A DNA stretch of 6,846 nucleotides, from positions 1-6,846 of the forward strand of contig CAKORH010000052.1 of the NCBI GenBank assembly GCA_934101235.1, given 5' to 3'. The number at the start of each line of letters is the position of its first letter. The first letter of the stretch is position 1. The position numbers were made by a program, and so were the translations under genes. Below, in pieces: positions 1-6,292 of the stretch. The notes under the pieces were generated by a model, which was not told the DNA's origin, searched no databases, and worked only from the letters and a program-made list of their open reading frames with translations. The stretch comes from an uncultured Bacilli bacterium. Its GTDB lineage: Bacteria; Bacillota_I; Bacilli_A; RF39; UBA660.

Positions 1-25
1 ATATCAAATATTATGCTTTTGTCAA
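1..25 (-). promoter_or_regulatory. Partial sigma-A-type promoter at the window edge
   Basis: On the minus strand a perfect -35 box TTGACA lies at 20-25. Exactly 17 bases further on, the strand reads TAT (3 to 1) and then leaves the window, as expected for the start of a TATAAT -10 box. It lies just downstream of the pgsA-like stop codon and would drive the next minus-strand gene beyond the left edge. Only half of the -10 box is visible, so this is a candidate. The same layout at 937-965, upstream of the pgsA-like gene, makes it more credible. Confidence 0.4.
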
Positions 26-35
26 TAATTAATTA

Positions 36-914
36 CTATTTTTTCTTGTTATTATTCTTAAAAGTTAACTTTTTTACGTTTTCAGTATCTAATTCACTAC
101 TATTTTCATTAGTTTCTTCAATATAATTATCTTCTTTTTTATTAGTTAACTCATCATAATATTTATTTGGAATTAATTTTTCCATTATTGAAATCTTTTC
201 ATTTTTTACTAAATCATAATACTTTTCATTAAATAAAATTTCTTTTAAAAAATTTTTATTTTTTATTAAATCTGCGATTTTTATTTTTTTATCATTTTTA
301 GATATTTTTTTTGTTGATTTAATAGTATAATCTGTTGCAACTATCGTTTCACTAATAATTGATGATGTAACCGATAAATCTTTTATTAAAGCACTATTAT
401 TGTTAATAAAATTAAAAAATGATAGTCCAGTAGACTTTAAAATATTTACTATTTCTTTACTGCTTTTTAAGTTGTTAAGGTTATTTATTAGTTCTGGTGA
501 TAATCCAACTAAAAACAATAATATTATAGAACCACCTAATACACAAGTTTTGGCTCTACCTAAATAGCTTGAATTACCACCTGTTTTCTTATTACGATTA
601 GAAATATTTATAGTTGATATTAATACTTCAAATAATAATGGTATTGTCATAATAGGATACATCGTAGATAAAATATATAATATTATTACTCCAAATAATT
701 TATCTGCTGACATATCTAATAAACTACCAAATAATGTAGAAACTTCAAATTTTCTTGCTAATTTTCCATCTATTAGGTCAGTTAATAATATTAAACCAGT
801 AATAATAATAAATATATGTGCTGGTAAAGTAGTAAACATTAATGGCATAAAAAATGTTGCAAGTAATCTGGAACCTGTTAATAAATTAACAAATATTTTT
901 ACAAACTTTTTCAT
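36..914 (-). CDS. CDP-alcohol phosphatidyltransferase family protein, PgsA-like, with long C-terminal extension
   Basis: This is an integral membrane enzyme of the class that transfers a phosphatidyl group from a CDP-linked lipid to an alcohol; PgsA makes phosphatidylglycerol phosphate from CDP-diacylglycerol and glycerol-3-phosphate. The full family signature is present: D46-x2-D49-G50-x2-A53-R54-x8-G63-x3-D67-x3-D71. Hydrophobic stretches at about 17-48, 73-104 and 124-138 look like membrane segments. The start ATG (914-912) has an AGGGGG ribosome site four bases upstream. At 292 residues it is much longer than usual PgsA proteins (about 180-200). The extra part, from about residue 145, is hydrophilic, rich in Lys, Asn and Glu, and of no type I recognise. 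The exact alcohol substrate cannot be told from the sequence. It has its own strong promoter although it follows the preceding gene by only 40 bases. Confidence 0.85.
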   Translation of the reverse strand: MKKFVKIFVNLLTGSRLLATFFMPLMFTTLPAHIFIIITGLILLTDLIDGKLARKFEVSTLFGSLLDMSADKLFGVIILYILSTMYPIMTIPLLFEVLISTINISNRNKKTGGNSSYLGRAKTCVLGGSIILLFLVGLSPELINNLNNLKSSKEIVNILKSTGLSFFNFINNNSALIKDLSVTSSIISETIVATDYTIKSTKKISKNDKKIKIADLIKNKNFLKEILFNEKYYDLVKNEKISIMEKLIPNKYYDELTNKKEDNYIEETNENSSELDTENVKKLTFKNNNKKK

Positions 915-918
915 ATAT

Positions 919-924
919 CCCCCT
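919..924 (-). promoter_or_regulatory. Ribosome binding site of the pgsA-like gene
   Basis: The minus strand reads AGGGGG followed by ATAT and the ATG start. This is a stretch of G in an otherwise AT-rich region, and it fixes the start of the gene. Confidence 0.7.
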
Positions 925-936
925 ATATGAGTATGT

Positions 937-965
937 ATTATAAATCATTCATTTCTATTTGTCAA
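937..965 (-). promoter_or_regulatory. Consensus sigma-A promoter upstream of the pgsA-like gene
   Basis: The minus strand has TTGACA at 965-960, a spacer of exactly 17 bases (959-943) and TATAAT at 942-937. Both boxes match the consensus fully. Transcription would begin near 930, giving a leader of about 15 bases that includes the ribosome site. The -35 box lies inside the last codons of the upstream membrane-protein gene (Asp-Phe-Asp-Lys-stop), so the pgsA-like gene can be transcribed independently of the fmt operon. Confidence 0.8.
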
Positions 966-1605
966 AATCAAGATTATATATTATATTATTGTAATTTATA
1001 TCTATTTCATTAATTTTAGTTTTATCTGTTATTAAATTAATATTTGCTGTTATATCATCAATACTTATAGAATATTGATATATTTTATTATTATTTTCTT
1101 CTTTTATAAATGCTCTATTTTTTTCTATCAAATTAAATATATTAGATATATTAAGATAATTAGTATCAAATTCTATTTCCATATTTATTAATTCATTATT
1201 TTTATTTTCATAAATAATATTATCTTTTATAGTAATTTTTTTTATTGTATCTGTTGTTTCTAGGTATCCTTCAATAATACTTTCTTTTAAAGTACCATTT
1301 ATTTTATATGTATTTGAAGGTGTTGTTATCTCATATGATACTTGATGACTATTATTTAAAAATTTTTTCTGCTTTTCTGTTAAATTTTCTTTTTTTTCTG
1401 TAGTAGTTGTGGTTTCTTTTTTTTCATATTTTCTTTCATTATTGGAATTATTACCTATTATTGCTAACATAAAGAATATAAGTAAAAATATAAAATAACC
1501 TAATAATTTTATACCGGCTCTTTTTCTTGGTACTTTCCATGCACTTTTAAATTTATCAATTATTTTTTTTATAATATCAAAAAAATTACTCCATTTTTCC
1601 TTCAT
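955..1605 (-). CDS. Hypothetical single-pass membrane protein
   Basis: I do not recognise this 216-residue protein. It has a basic, amphipathic N-terminal segment (1-32, rich in Lys and Trp), one strong membrane helix at about 33-51, and a low-complexity linker with five Thr in a row at about 65-69. A Lys/Asn/Ile-rich domain (about 85-216) follows, with alternating short hydrophobic and polar stretches that suggest beta structure. No Cys lipobox is present, so it is an anchored protein and not a lipoprotein. The positive residues before the helix predict that the large domain lies outside the cell. The ATG at 1605 has AGGAG at 1615-1619. Its first 20 bases overlap the end of fmt, which indicates translational coupling. 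The extracytoplasmic domain could be a small lipoprotein-like fold, but nothing in the sequence decides this. Confidence 0.7.
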   Translation of the reverse strand: MKEKWSNFFDIIKKIIDKFKSAWKVPRKRAGIKLLGYFIFLLIFFMLAIIGNNSNNERKYEKKETTTTTEKKENLTEKQKKFLNNSHQVSYEITTPSNTYKINGTLKESIIEGYLETTDTIKKITIKDNIIYENKNNELINMEIEFDTNYLNISNIFNLIEKNRAFIKEENNNKIYQYSISIDDITANINLITDKTKINEIDINYNNIIYNLDFDK

Positions 1606-2524
1606 TAATTCTTACTCCTAACAAACTTTTTTTATCTACTCCATTTAAATATGAACTTGTTAACATTTGTTTTTTTCCAGATGGGATAAATTCAGTTATA
1701 ACTACTTCACCGTCATTACATCCTATTCCTATACCATCTTTATAAATACTATTTATTTTACTTTTTTCTCCTAATTTTTTTTCATATCTTACACTTACTA
1801 CTTTATATTCAATATTATTCATAATAAAATAACTTCTATCTTTTAATGCTCTTACTTTATTAAATATTTCTTTATATGATTTATTAAAGTCTATTATTTC
1901 ATCTTTTCTTTTTATTATGTATGCAAAAGATACTTTATTGATATCTTGTTTAATACTTTTGCATGTTCCATCTAGAATACTTGGAAGTGTTTCTATTAAA
2001 AGTTTTGCACCTAAAGTACTTAATTTATCACTTAATGTTGTTATATTGTCAGTGTCTAGTATTTTTATACTTTCTTCTTTAATAATGTCACCATCATCCA
2101 TTCCTTCTGCCATATACATTATAGTTATACCTGTTTCATCATCACCATTTAAAATAGATGCATGTATTGGAGCTCCACCTCTATAGTGTGGTAATAGTGA
2201 TGCATGTACATTTATGCATTTGTATGTTGGTAAATCAAGCAATATTTTTGGAATTATTTGTCCATATGCACATGTTATTATAATATCGGGTTTAGAGTTT
2301 ATGATAGTTTCATAGTTTTCTTTTATGTTGTTTGGAGTAAATACTTCTATATTATTTTCTAATGCCAAACTTTTAATTGGACTTGGTGTAAGTATTTTTT
2401 TTCTTCCTATATAAGCATCTGGTTGTGTTACAACAAGTACTACATTTGTATTTTTTATAAGAGTCTCTAAAACAGGACACGCAAACTCTGGTGTACCCAT
2501 AAATACTACTTTTAAATCTTTCAT
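1586..2524 (-). CDS. fmt: Methionyl-tRNA formyltransferase
   Basis: This cytoplasmic enzyme transfers a formyl group from 10-formyltetrahydrofolate to methionyl-initiator tRNA, giving the fMet-tRNA used to start translation. The N-terminal Rossmann-type domain opens with VVFMGTPEFA (6-15). The catalytic loop NVHASLLPHYRGGAPI spans 105-120 and contains Asn105 and His107. The third catalytic residue is Asp143 in MDDGD. The C-terminal domain (about 205-312) holds the tRNA-binding half. The length of 312 residues is normal for Fmt. I use the ATG at 2524-2522: an in-frame GTG nine bases upstream (2533-2531) is part of the AAGGTG ribosome site and is not a start. The gene follows spmB closely, after a weak hairpin, and overlaps the start of the next membrane-protein gene. 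Confidence 0.96.
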   Translation of the reverse strand: MKDLKVVFMGTPEFACPVLETLIKNTNVVLVVTQPDAYIGRKKILTPSPIKSLALENNIEVFTPNNIKENYETIINSKPDIIITCAYGQIIPKILLDLPTYKCINVHASLLPHYRGGAPIHASILNGDDETGITIMYMAEGMDDGDIIKEESIKILDTDNITTLSDKLSTLGAKLLIETLPSILDGTCKSIKQDINKVSFAYIIKRKDEIIDFNKSYKEIFNKVRALKDRSYFIMNNIEYKVVSVRYEKKLGEKSKINSIYKDGIGIGCNDGEVVITEFIPSGKKQMLTSSYLNGVDKKSLLGVRINEGKME

Positions 2525-2530
2525 ATATAT

Positions 2531-2536
2531 CACCTT
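2531..2536 (-). promoter_or_regulatory. Ribosome binding site that decides the fmt start
   Basis: The minus strand reads AAGGTG, then ATATAT, then ATG. The spacing of six bases is normal, so the GTG inside this site cannot also be the start codon. The fmt protein therefore begins Met-Lys-Asp-Leu. Confidence 0.75.
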
Positions 2537-2550
2537 AAGTTTATTATACT

Positions 2551-2575
2551 AAAAAAGTTATAGTATTGCACTATA
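2551..2575 (-). terminator. Weak hairpin with U-tract after spmB
   Basis: On the minus strand TATAGT (2575-2570) can pair with ACTATA (2564-2559) across a five-base loop, and six T follow within the next eight bases. The stem overlaps the spmB stop codon. It has a single G-C pair, so it is weak, and an alternative stem (ATACTA 2546-2551 with TAGTAT 2561-2566) competes with it. It may only reduce read-through from spmB into fmt. Confidence 0.35.
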
Positions 2576-3095
2576 TTCCGAAAAATAAATAAACTAAAAT
2601 GAAACTCATAAGTATTCCAATCATATCAGCAAATAGGCCTACTTTTAATGCGTATCTTGTTTTTTTAATTCCAATACTTGCAAAATATAATGCTAAAACA
2701 TAAAATGTCGTATCTGTAGATCCTTGAATAGAACTTGCTAATCTTCCCATAGTAGAATCTGGACCAAATTTTTCAAAAATACTATTCATTATTGCTAAAC
2801 TAGCATTACCAGATATTGGTCTAAAAAATGCCATTGATAAAATATCTTCACTTAAATTATATTTAGTTAATAATGGATGTAAAAAACTAAGTAATGTTTC
2901 TATAATTCCACTAGATATTAAAATGTTTACTGCAAATATCATTGCAAGTATACTTGGAAATATATTTAATGAAGTTTTTAAACCTTCTAAAACTCCCTTT
3001 AAAAATGATTCGTATATATTTACTTTCTTTTTATAACCATAAATTATAATAGATAAAACTATTATTGGTAAAACTATGATACTAAATATTTCCAT
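2571..3095 (-). CDS. spmB: Spore maturation protein B
   Basis: This polytopic membrane protein has the nucleoside-recognition (Gate) domain shared with SpmA. In Bacillus the pair is needed for full dehydration of the spore core, and the molecular activity is not settled. The 174-residue length fits SpmB. Typical conserved stretches are RPISGNASLA (92-101), GPDS (111-114) and QGSTDTTFYV (124-133), and the ending YALKVGLFADMIG (148-160) is also characteristic. Hydrophobic helices lie at about 3-20, 45-63, 131-143 and 153-172. The ATG at 3095 has AAGGAG at 3101-3106 and the gene overlaps the end of spmA by 14 bases, so the two are translated together. In a non-spore-forming host the protein would have another, unknown membrane role. 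Confidence 0.93.
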   Translation of the reverse strand: MEIFSIIVLPIIVLSIIIYGYKKKVNIYESFLKGVLEGLKTSLNIFPSILAMIFAVNILISSGIIETLLSFLHPLLTKYNLSEDILSMAFFRPISGNASLAIMNSIFEKFGPDSTMGRLASSIQGSTDTTFYVLALYFASIGIKKTRYALKVGLFADMIGILMSFILVYLFFGI

Positions 3096-3666
3096 TTTTT
3101 CTCCTTATAAAATAATCTAATATTAAACCGCATATATTTGATGTAAATGTTGCTATTATACATATTGGAATTACTTCTGTTGGATTTGCACTACCATGCA
3201 TCATTCTTAAAGAAATAATAGTAGTTGGTACAATAGTTACGCCTCCTGTGTTAAGTACTAAAAATGTAATCATTGATGATGTTGCAGTATCTTTTTTATC
3301 ATTTAATTTTTGTAATTCTTTCATTGCTTTTAGACCAAAAGGTGTTGCGGCACTGCCTAATCCAGCCATGTTGATAGCAACATTAGAAGCTATTAAACCT
3401 AAAGCTTCATTATCTTTTGGAATTTTAGGAAATAATATTTTAAGTATGAAACTTAGTTTTTTAGCAATTATCTTTAGTAATCCACTATCTTCTGCTATAG
3501 ACATTAATCCCATCCAAAGTGCTAATACAGGAAGTATTTCTAATAATAAATTTAATGCTGTTTTACCACTTGTTATAATTTCATTATTAATTAAATCCAA
3601 TTTACCAGTTAAAGCCCCAAAAAGAATACCAATTATTATAAAACTTCCCCACAGTATATTTACCAT
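3082..3666 (-). CDS. spmA: Spore maturation protein A
   Basis: This polytopic membrane protein is the partner of SpmB. The 194 residues match the usual SpmA length and pattern: the N-terminal MVNILWGSFI, WMGLMSIAEDSGLL (51-64), LFPKIPKDNEALG (78-90), then AGLGSAATPFGLKAMKE (101-117) and SMITFLVLNT (131-140), with the helix-breaking IVPTT at 145-149. The ATG at 3666 is preceded by AAGGATGA at a suitable distance. The gene starts 13 bases after the stop of the carboxypeptidase pseudogene, the order of the Bacillus dacB-spmA-spmB operon, which is transcribed in the mother cell. Since the upstream gene is cut by a mobile element, the normal promoter is now displaced, and no convincing promoter is visible just before spmA. 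The protein itself shows no damage. Confidence 0.94.
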   Translation of the reverse strand: MVNILWGSFIIIGILFGALTGKLDLINNEIITSGKTALNLLLEILPVLALWMGLMSIAEDSGLLKIIAKKLSFILKILFPKIPKDNEALGLIASNVAINMAGLGSAATPFGLKAMKELQKLNDKKDTATSSMITFLVLNTGGVTIVPTTIISLRMMHGSANPTEVIPICIIATFTSNICGLILDYFIRRKNGNI

Positions 3667-3679
3667 ATAATCATCCTTT

Positions 3680-4126
3680 TTACTTCTTAAAAAAATCTTT
3701 TATTTTATCTATTAAGTTTTTTTTGATTTTTTTAATATTTTTTTTCTTAACATAAATAAATTCTTTTTTTAATACTTTATTATCTAGTTTTAAGTTAATA
3801 TATCCTACTATGTTACTAGTATTTTTTTTGTAATAATTTATCTCAGTTTCTACTAACTTATATTCTTCATTAGTTAAAGTTAAGTATATATCATTTTTTA
3901 TATAGTAATCTTCTTTTTCAAAAGTAGTATTTTTATCTATAATTTTATAAGATTTGTAAAGTGAAAAGTATTTATTATATAAATCTTCATGATCTTTAAA
4001 ATCGTTTGGATCATTCAATGTTACAATTACTAAGTTCATATTATCTTTTGTAGCACTCGTTACCAAAGTTCTTCTTGCTTTTTCTGTAAAACCTGTTTTT
4101 CCTCCTGTACAATATTCATAATTTGA
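3680..4126 (-). pseudogene. C-terminal half of D-alanyl-D-alanine carboxypeptidase, after internal stops
   Basis: This stretch is in the same frame as the upstream half (4130-4579) and is separated from it only by the two stop codons. It begins with Ser-Asn-Tyr-Glu-Tyr-Cys and then the third active-site motif of S11 peptidases, GGKTGFTEKARRTLV, with KTG encoded at 4099-4091. The rest (down to 3680) fits the C-terminal beta domain of PBP5-type enzymes and ends in a strongly basic amphipathic segment (KKKNIKKIKK and onward), which could have held the enzyme on the membrane. A TTG at 4066 might be called as a start, but it lies after KTG, inside the conserved domain, and has no ribosome site. 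The fragment would not be translated as a working enzyme. Confidence 0.85.
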
Positions 4127-4132
4127 TCATTA
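4127..4132 (-). other. Two adjacent in-frame stop codons in the carboxypeptidase gene
   Basis: The minus strand reads ...Asn-Lys-Asn-Lys (to 4133), then TAA (4132-4130) and TGA (4129-4127), then Ser-Asn-Tyr-Glu-Tyr-Cys in the same frame. S11 carboxypeptidases usually have two hydrophobic residues, often Leu-Leu, at this place before the KTG motif. A TTA TTA pair would become TAA TGA by one base change in each codon. No bases appear to be gained or lost. Confidence 0.8.
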
Positions 4133-4579
4133 TTTGTTTTTATTATGCCATATATAAGTTTTATAATTTGTTTTTACAGTGTGTTTTTTTGTACTTACAA
4201 TTTTTTTGAATGTTTCATTTTTTAGTGCTTCACTCATTAATAAAGCCATATCATTAGAAGTACTCATGTTTCCAATACCTTTATCATTTTCTAAACCACT
4301 TGAATTTATAAATGTTGTTGATTTCATTCCAATAGAAGATGCTGTTTTATTCATTAATTCACTAAATTTTTCCATACTACCACTTACATAATCTGCTATC
4401 GCAATTGCTGCATCATTTCCACTTCTTAGCATTAAACCATAAAGTAAATTTTCTAAACTAATTTGTTCTCCTACTTCAACATATATTCCACTTCCATAAG
4501 ATTTTAATACAGATTCGTTTATTTCTACTATATCATTTATATTAGAATTTTTTATAGCGACTAGAGATGTCATTATTTT
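4130..4579 (-). pseudogene. Middle part of D-alanyl-D-alanine carboxypeptidase (S11, DacB/DacF type), cut at the active site
   Basis: The intact enzyme would be exported and would trim the terminal D-Ala from peptidoglycan stem peptides; as the first gene of a dacB-spmA-spmB operon it would act on the spore cortex. The frame is recognisable from Lys-Ile-Met-Thr-Ser-Leu onward (4579 downward), where the Lys is the last residue of the SxxK motif. Upstream of it the frame reads Arg-Ile-Val-Val and soon a stop, so homology ends there. The nucleophilic Ser and the signal peptide, roughly the first 60-70 residues of such proteins, are absent. The second motif SGN is intact (residues 51-53 counted from the ATG at 4573), followed by DAAIAIADY. 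The ATG at 4573 is the internal Met of KIMTSL, not a real start. The fragment ends at a TAA TGA pair. Confidence 0.85.
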
Positions 4580-6182
4580 CCTTATGACTACTTAATATCG
4601 AAAAACACTCAAAATTATTGTAATCCCATATATACTTTATATTAAATAAATTTATGTATATATCAAGGATTACCTTTGTTTTATTATCTGATTTTTTAAC
4701 TTCTATCTTTTTAATTAAAAGTTTTGATAATTTTTCAAAATTTTCATTAATAAATTCTCCTAGTTCTAACTTCTTTATTTGTTTAAGTGTAGCATTAATA
4801 TCTTTCTTTTCTAGTTCTTTCATTTCTTTTTTTAATTTTTCTATTTCATTGTTATATTTATTATTTCTTGTTTCAAATTCACACTTTTCTATAACTTTTT
4901 CAATATATAATTCAAGCAAACTTTCTTTTTTATAGTTTAAATTACTGATTTCCTTTTTTAGTTTTTCAGTTTTGTTATAGACATTATAGTTAGTATTTTT
5001 ATATACATTTATTAAATTTTCTTTTATTAAGTCAAAATTTTTTATTAAATCACCATAAATATTATATAATATTTTATCTAATTCTTTTTCATATAATTTA
5101 GGACTTTTACAAGTTTTATTTCCATGCACAGCATATTCATTACATATCCAATAACTATTACCATTATTATTAACTCTTTTATATTTACACTTGTGATATT
5201 CACAATAAATATTGCCACTATATGGGTATCTTTTTGAAAATACTCTTGTTTCCGAAACATTTTTTAAATAATTAGATTTTTTAATTTTTAATAATTTATT
5301 TGCTTTTTCCCATAATTCTTCAGAGACTATTGCTGGTATTTCACCGTTACTATCTTTAATAATCCATTCTTCCATTGGCAATCTTATTTGCTTTTTATTA
5401 CGATAATCTTTTGTCATAACTGTATTTGTACAATAAAAACCCTTATATTTAGGATTTGTTATCATTCTTCTAAGAGTCGTAGTATGAATATAGTCACCTT
5501 TTTTAGTTTTATACCCTTCTTCATATAATATTTTAGATATTTTTGATAAACCACATTCTCCACCTGCATATAATGAATATATTTTCCTTACCATTATTGC
5601 TTCTTTTTCATCTATTTTTAATTTACCTTTTTCTTTTGTATATCCTGTTATAACATTATTTCCTAAGACATGACCTTTTTCTTTTGATCTTTTCATACCA
5701 AATCTAACTCTTTCAGATAACTTTCTTACTTCTTCTTGAGCAATTGAAGACATTATAGTAAGTCTTAGCTCTGAATCAGGTAATATTGTATTAATATTAT
5801 CTGATAAAAATAATACCCCAACATCACTAGCTAAAAGTTCCTGAGTGTATTTAATACTATCAACTGTATTTCTTGAAAATCTAGATATTTCTTTTGTTAA
5901 AATTAAATCAAACTTACCTTCTTTTCCATCTTTAATCATTTTTAAAAAGTTAGTTCTATTTTTAACGCTAGTTCCACTAATTCCTTCATCTATATATCCA
6001 TCCACATATTTCCAAGTTGAATTTTCCATTATAAAATTTTTAAAATATAAAATTTGATTATCTAAAGAATTAAGTTGTACATCTTTATCAGTAGATACTC
6101 TTGCATAAAAAGTTACTCTAAGTGGTATATTGTATATACTTTCTCCTCTTGATATTTCATTTCTAATTTTACATAAGTCCAT
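4542..6182 (-). CDS. Large serine recombinase (site-specific integrase)
   Basis: The enzyme cuts and rejoins DNA at att sites through a 5'-phosphoserine link and would integrate and excise the element that carries it. The 546 residues fit the family. The N-terminal catalytic domain (about 20-165) has YARVS with nucleophile Ser30, then GISGTS (68-73) and the Arg-rich SRFSRN (100-105). The recombinase DNA-binding domain covers about 170-300. A zinc ribbon follows with Cys327, Cys332, Cys347 and Cys358. A Lys/Glu-rich coiled coil spans about 403-465, as in other large serine integrases. The ATG at 6182 overlaps the stop of a small upstream ORF (TAATG) and has AGGAG ten bases before it. The last 12 or so residues are encoded by bases belonging to the interrupted carboxypeptidase gene, in another frame. 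A position at the end of its element is typical of phage and conjugative-element integrases. Confidence 0.95.
   Translation of the reverse strand: MDLCKIRNEISRGESIYNIPLRVTFYARVSTDKDVQLNSLDNQILYFKNFIMENSTWKYVDGYIDEGISGTSVKNRTNFLKMIKDGKEGKFDLILTKEISRFSRNTVDSIKYTQELLASDVGVLFLSDNINTILPDSELRLTIMSSIAQEEVRKLSERVRFGMKRSKEKGHVLGNNVITGYTKEKGKLKIDEKEAIMVRKIYSLYAGGECGLSKISKILYEEGYKTKKGDYIHTTTLRRMITNPKYKGFYCTNTVMTKDYRNKKQIRLPMEEWIIKDSNGEIPAIVSEELWEKANKLLKIKKSNYLKNVSETRVFSKRYPYSGNIYCEYHKCKYKRVNNNGNSYWICNEYAVHGNKTCKSPKLYEKELDKILYNIYGDLIKNFDLIKENLINVYKNTNYNVYNKTEKLKKEISNLNYKKESLLELYIEKVIEKCEFETRNNKYNNEIEKLKKEMKELEKKDINATLKQIKKLELGEFINENFEKLSKLLIKKIEVKKSDNKTKVILDIYINLFNIKYIWDYNNFECFSILSSHKENNDISSRYKKF
4569..4588. 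other. Putative attachment-site junction (attL or attR) of the element
   Basis: Homology to the carboxypeptidase stops between the AAA Lys codon (4579-4577) and the next codon upstream, AGG (4582-4580), where S11 enzymes would have Ser or Thr. The element therefore ends at about 4579/4580. Five-base inverted arms, GTCAT at 4569-4573 and ATGAC at 4584-4588, lie symmetrically around 4578/4579. That fits the imperfect symmetry of serine-integrase sites but may be chance in such a small motif. The core bases cannot be fixed without the second junction, which is outside the window. Confidence 0.5.
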
Positions 6183-6292
6183 TAACTATCAACTCCTATT
6201 TTTTTTAAAGCATCATTATATAAATCAAAATTAATTATTTTTTTCTTATATAAGTACTCATTTAAAATTATAGCAAGTTCAATGTCAACCAT
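6182..6292 (-). CDS. Small ORF coupled to the recombinase (36 residues)
   Basis: This ORF starts with ATG at 6292-6290, with GGTGA (6302-6298) five bases upstream, the same kind of site as used by fmt. It ends with TAA whose first base is the last base of nothing else but whose overlap with the recombinase ATG forms TAATG, so the two are probably co-translated. The product begins MVDIELAIIL and continues with NEYLYKKKII and NFDLYNDALK. It should fold as two short helices around a Lys/Ile turn. This spacing loosely resembles short SHOCT-like helical motifs, but the match is by eye only. Small genes directly upstream of serine integrases sometimes encode regulators or direction factors, and that is the only hint of function. 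It is too short for most automatic gene calls. Confidence 0.55.
   Translation of the reverse strand: MVDIELAIILNEYLYKKKIINFDLYNDALKKIGVDS
6267..6272 (-). promoter_or_regulatory. Possible extended -10 element before the recombinase
   Basis: Inside the small ORF the minus strand reads TGCTATAAT, an extended -10 with a perfect TATAAT at 6272-6267. No good -35 box stands 16-18 bases upstream; a TTGACA at 6288-6283 is only 10 bases away and too close. It could give the recombinase a promoter of its own, but such motifs also occur by chance in AT-rich DNA. Confidence 0.25.

Noticed and set aside
1917..2186. Plus-strand ORF opposite fmt
   Set aside because: It is the antisense shadow of a well-conserved fmt coding region. 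The same holds for the plus-strand frames opposite spmA, the carboxypeptidase and the recombinase.
2525..2533. GTG start for fmt nine bases upstream of the ATG
   Set aside because: The GTG is part of the AAGGTG ribosome site of the ATG at 2524, and it has no ribosome site of its own.
2543..2548. TATAAT box upstream of fmt
   Set aside because: No adequate -35 box stands 16-18 bases upstream, and the predicted transcript start would fall on the ribosome site.
3680..4066. Independent 128-residue gene starting with TTG
   Set aside because: The frame continues upstream through the KTG motif, so this is the tail of the carboxypeptidase and not a separate gene.
4101..4106. Perfect AGGAGG Shine-Dalgarno string in the pseudogene
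   Set aside because: It is made by the Gly-Gly codons before KTG, and no start codon follows at a usable distance.
4127..4129. TGA read as Trp, implying a Mycoplasma-type code
   Set aside because: Trp is encoded by TGG in the genes here, the preceding TAA is a stop in either code, and Trp is not expected at that place.
5078..5260. 60-residue minus-strand frame within the recombinase
   Set aside because: It overlaps the zinc-ribbon part of the recombinase in another frame and has no family features.
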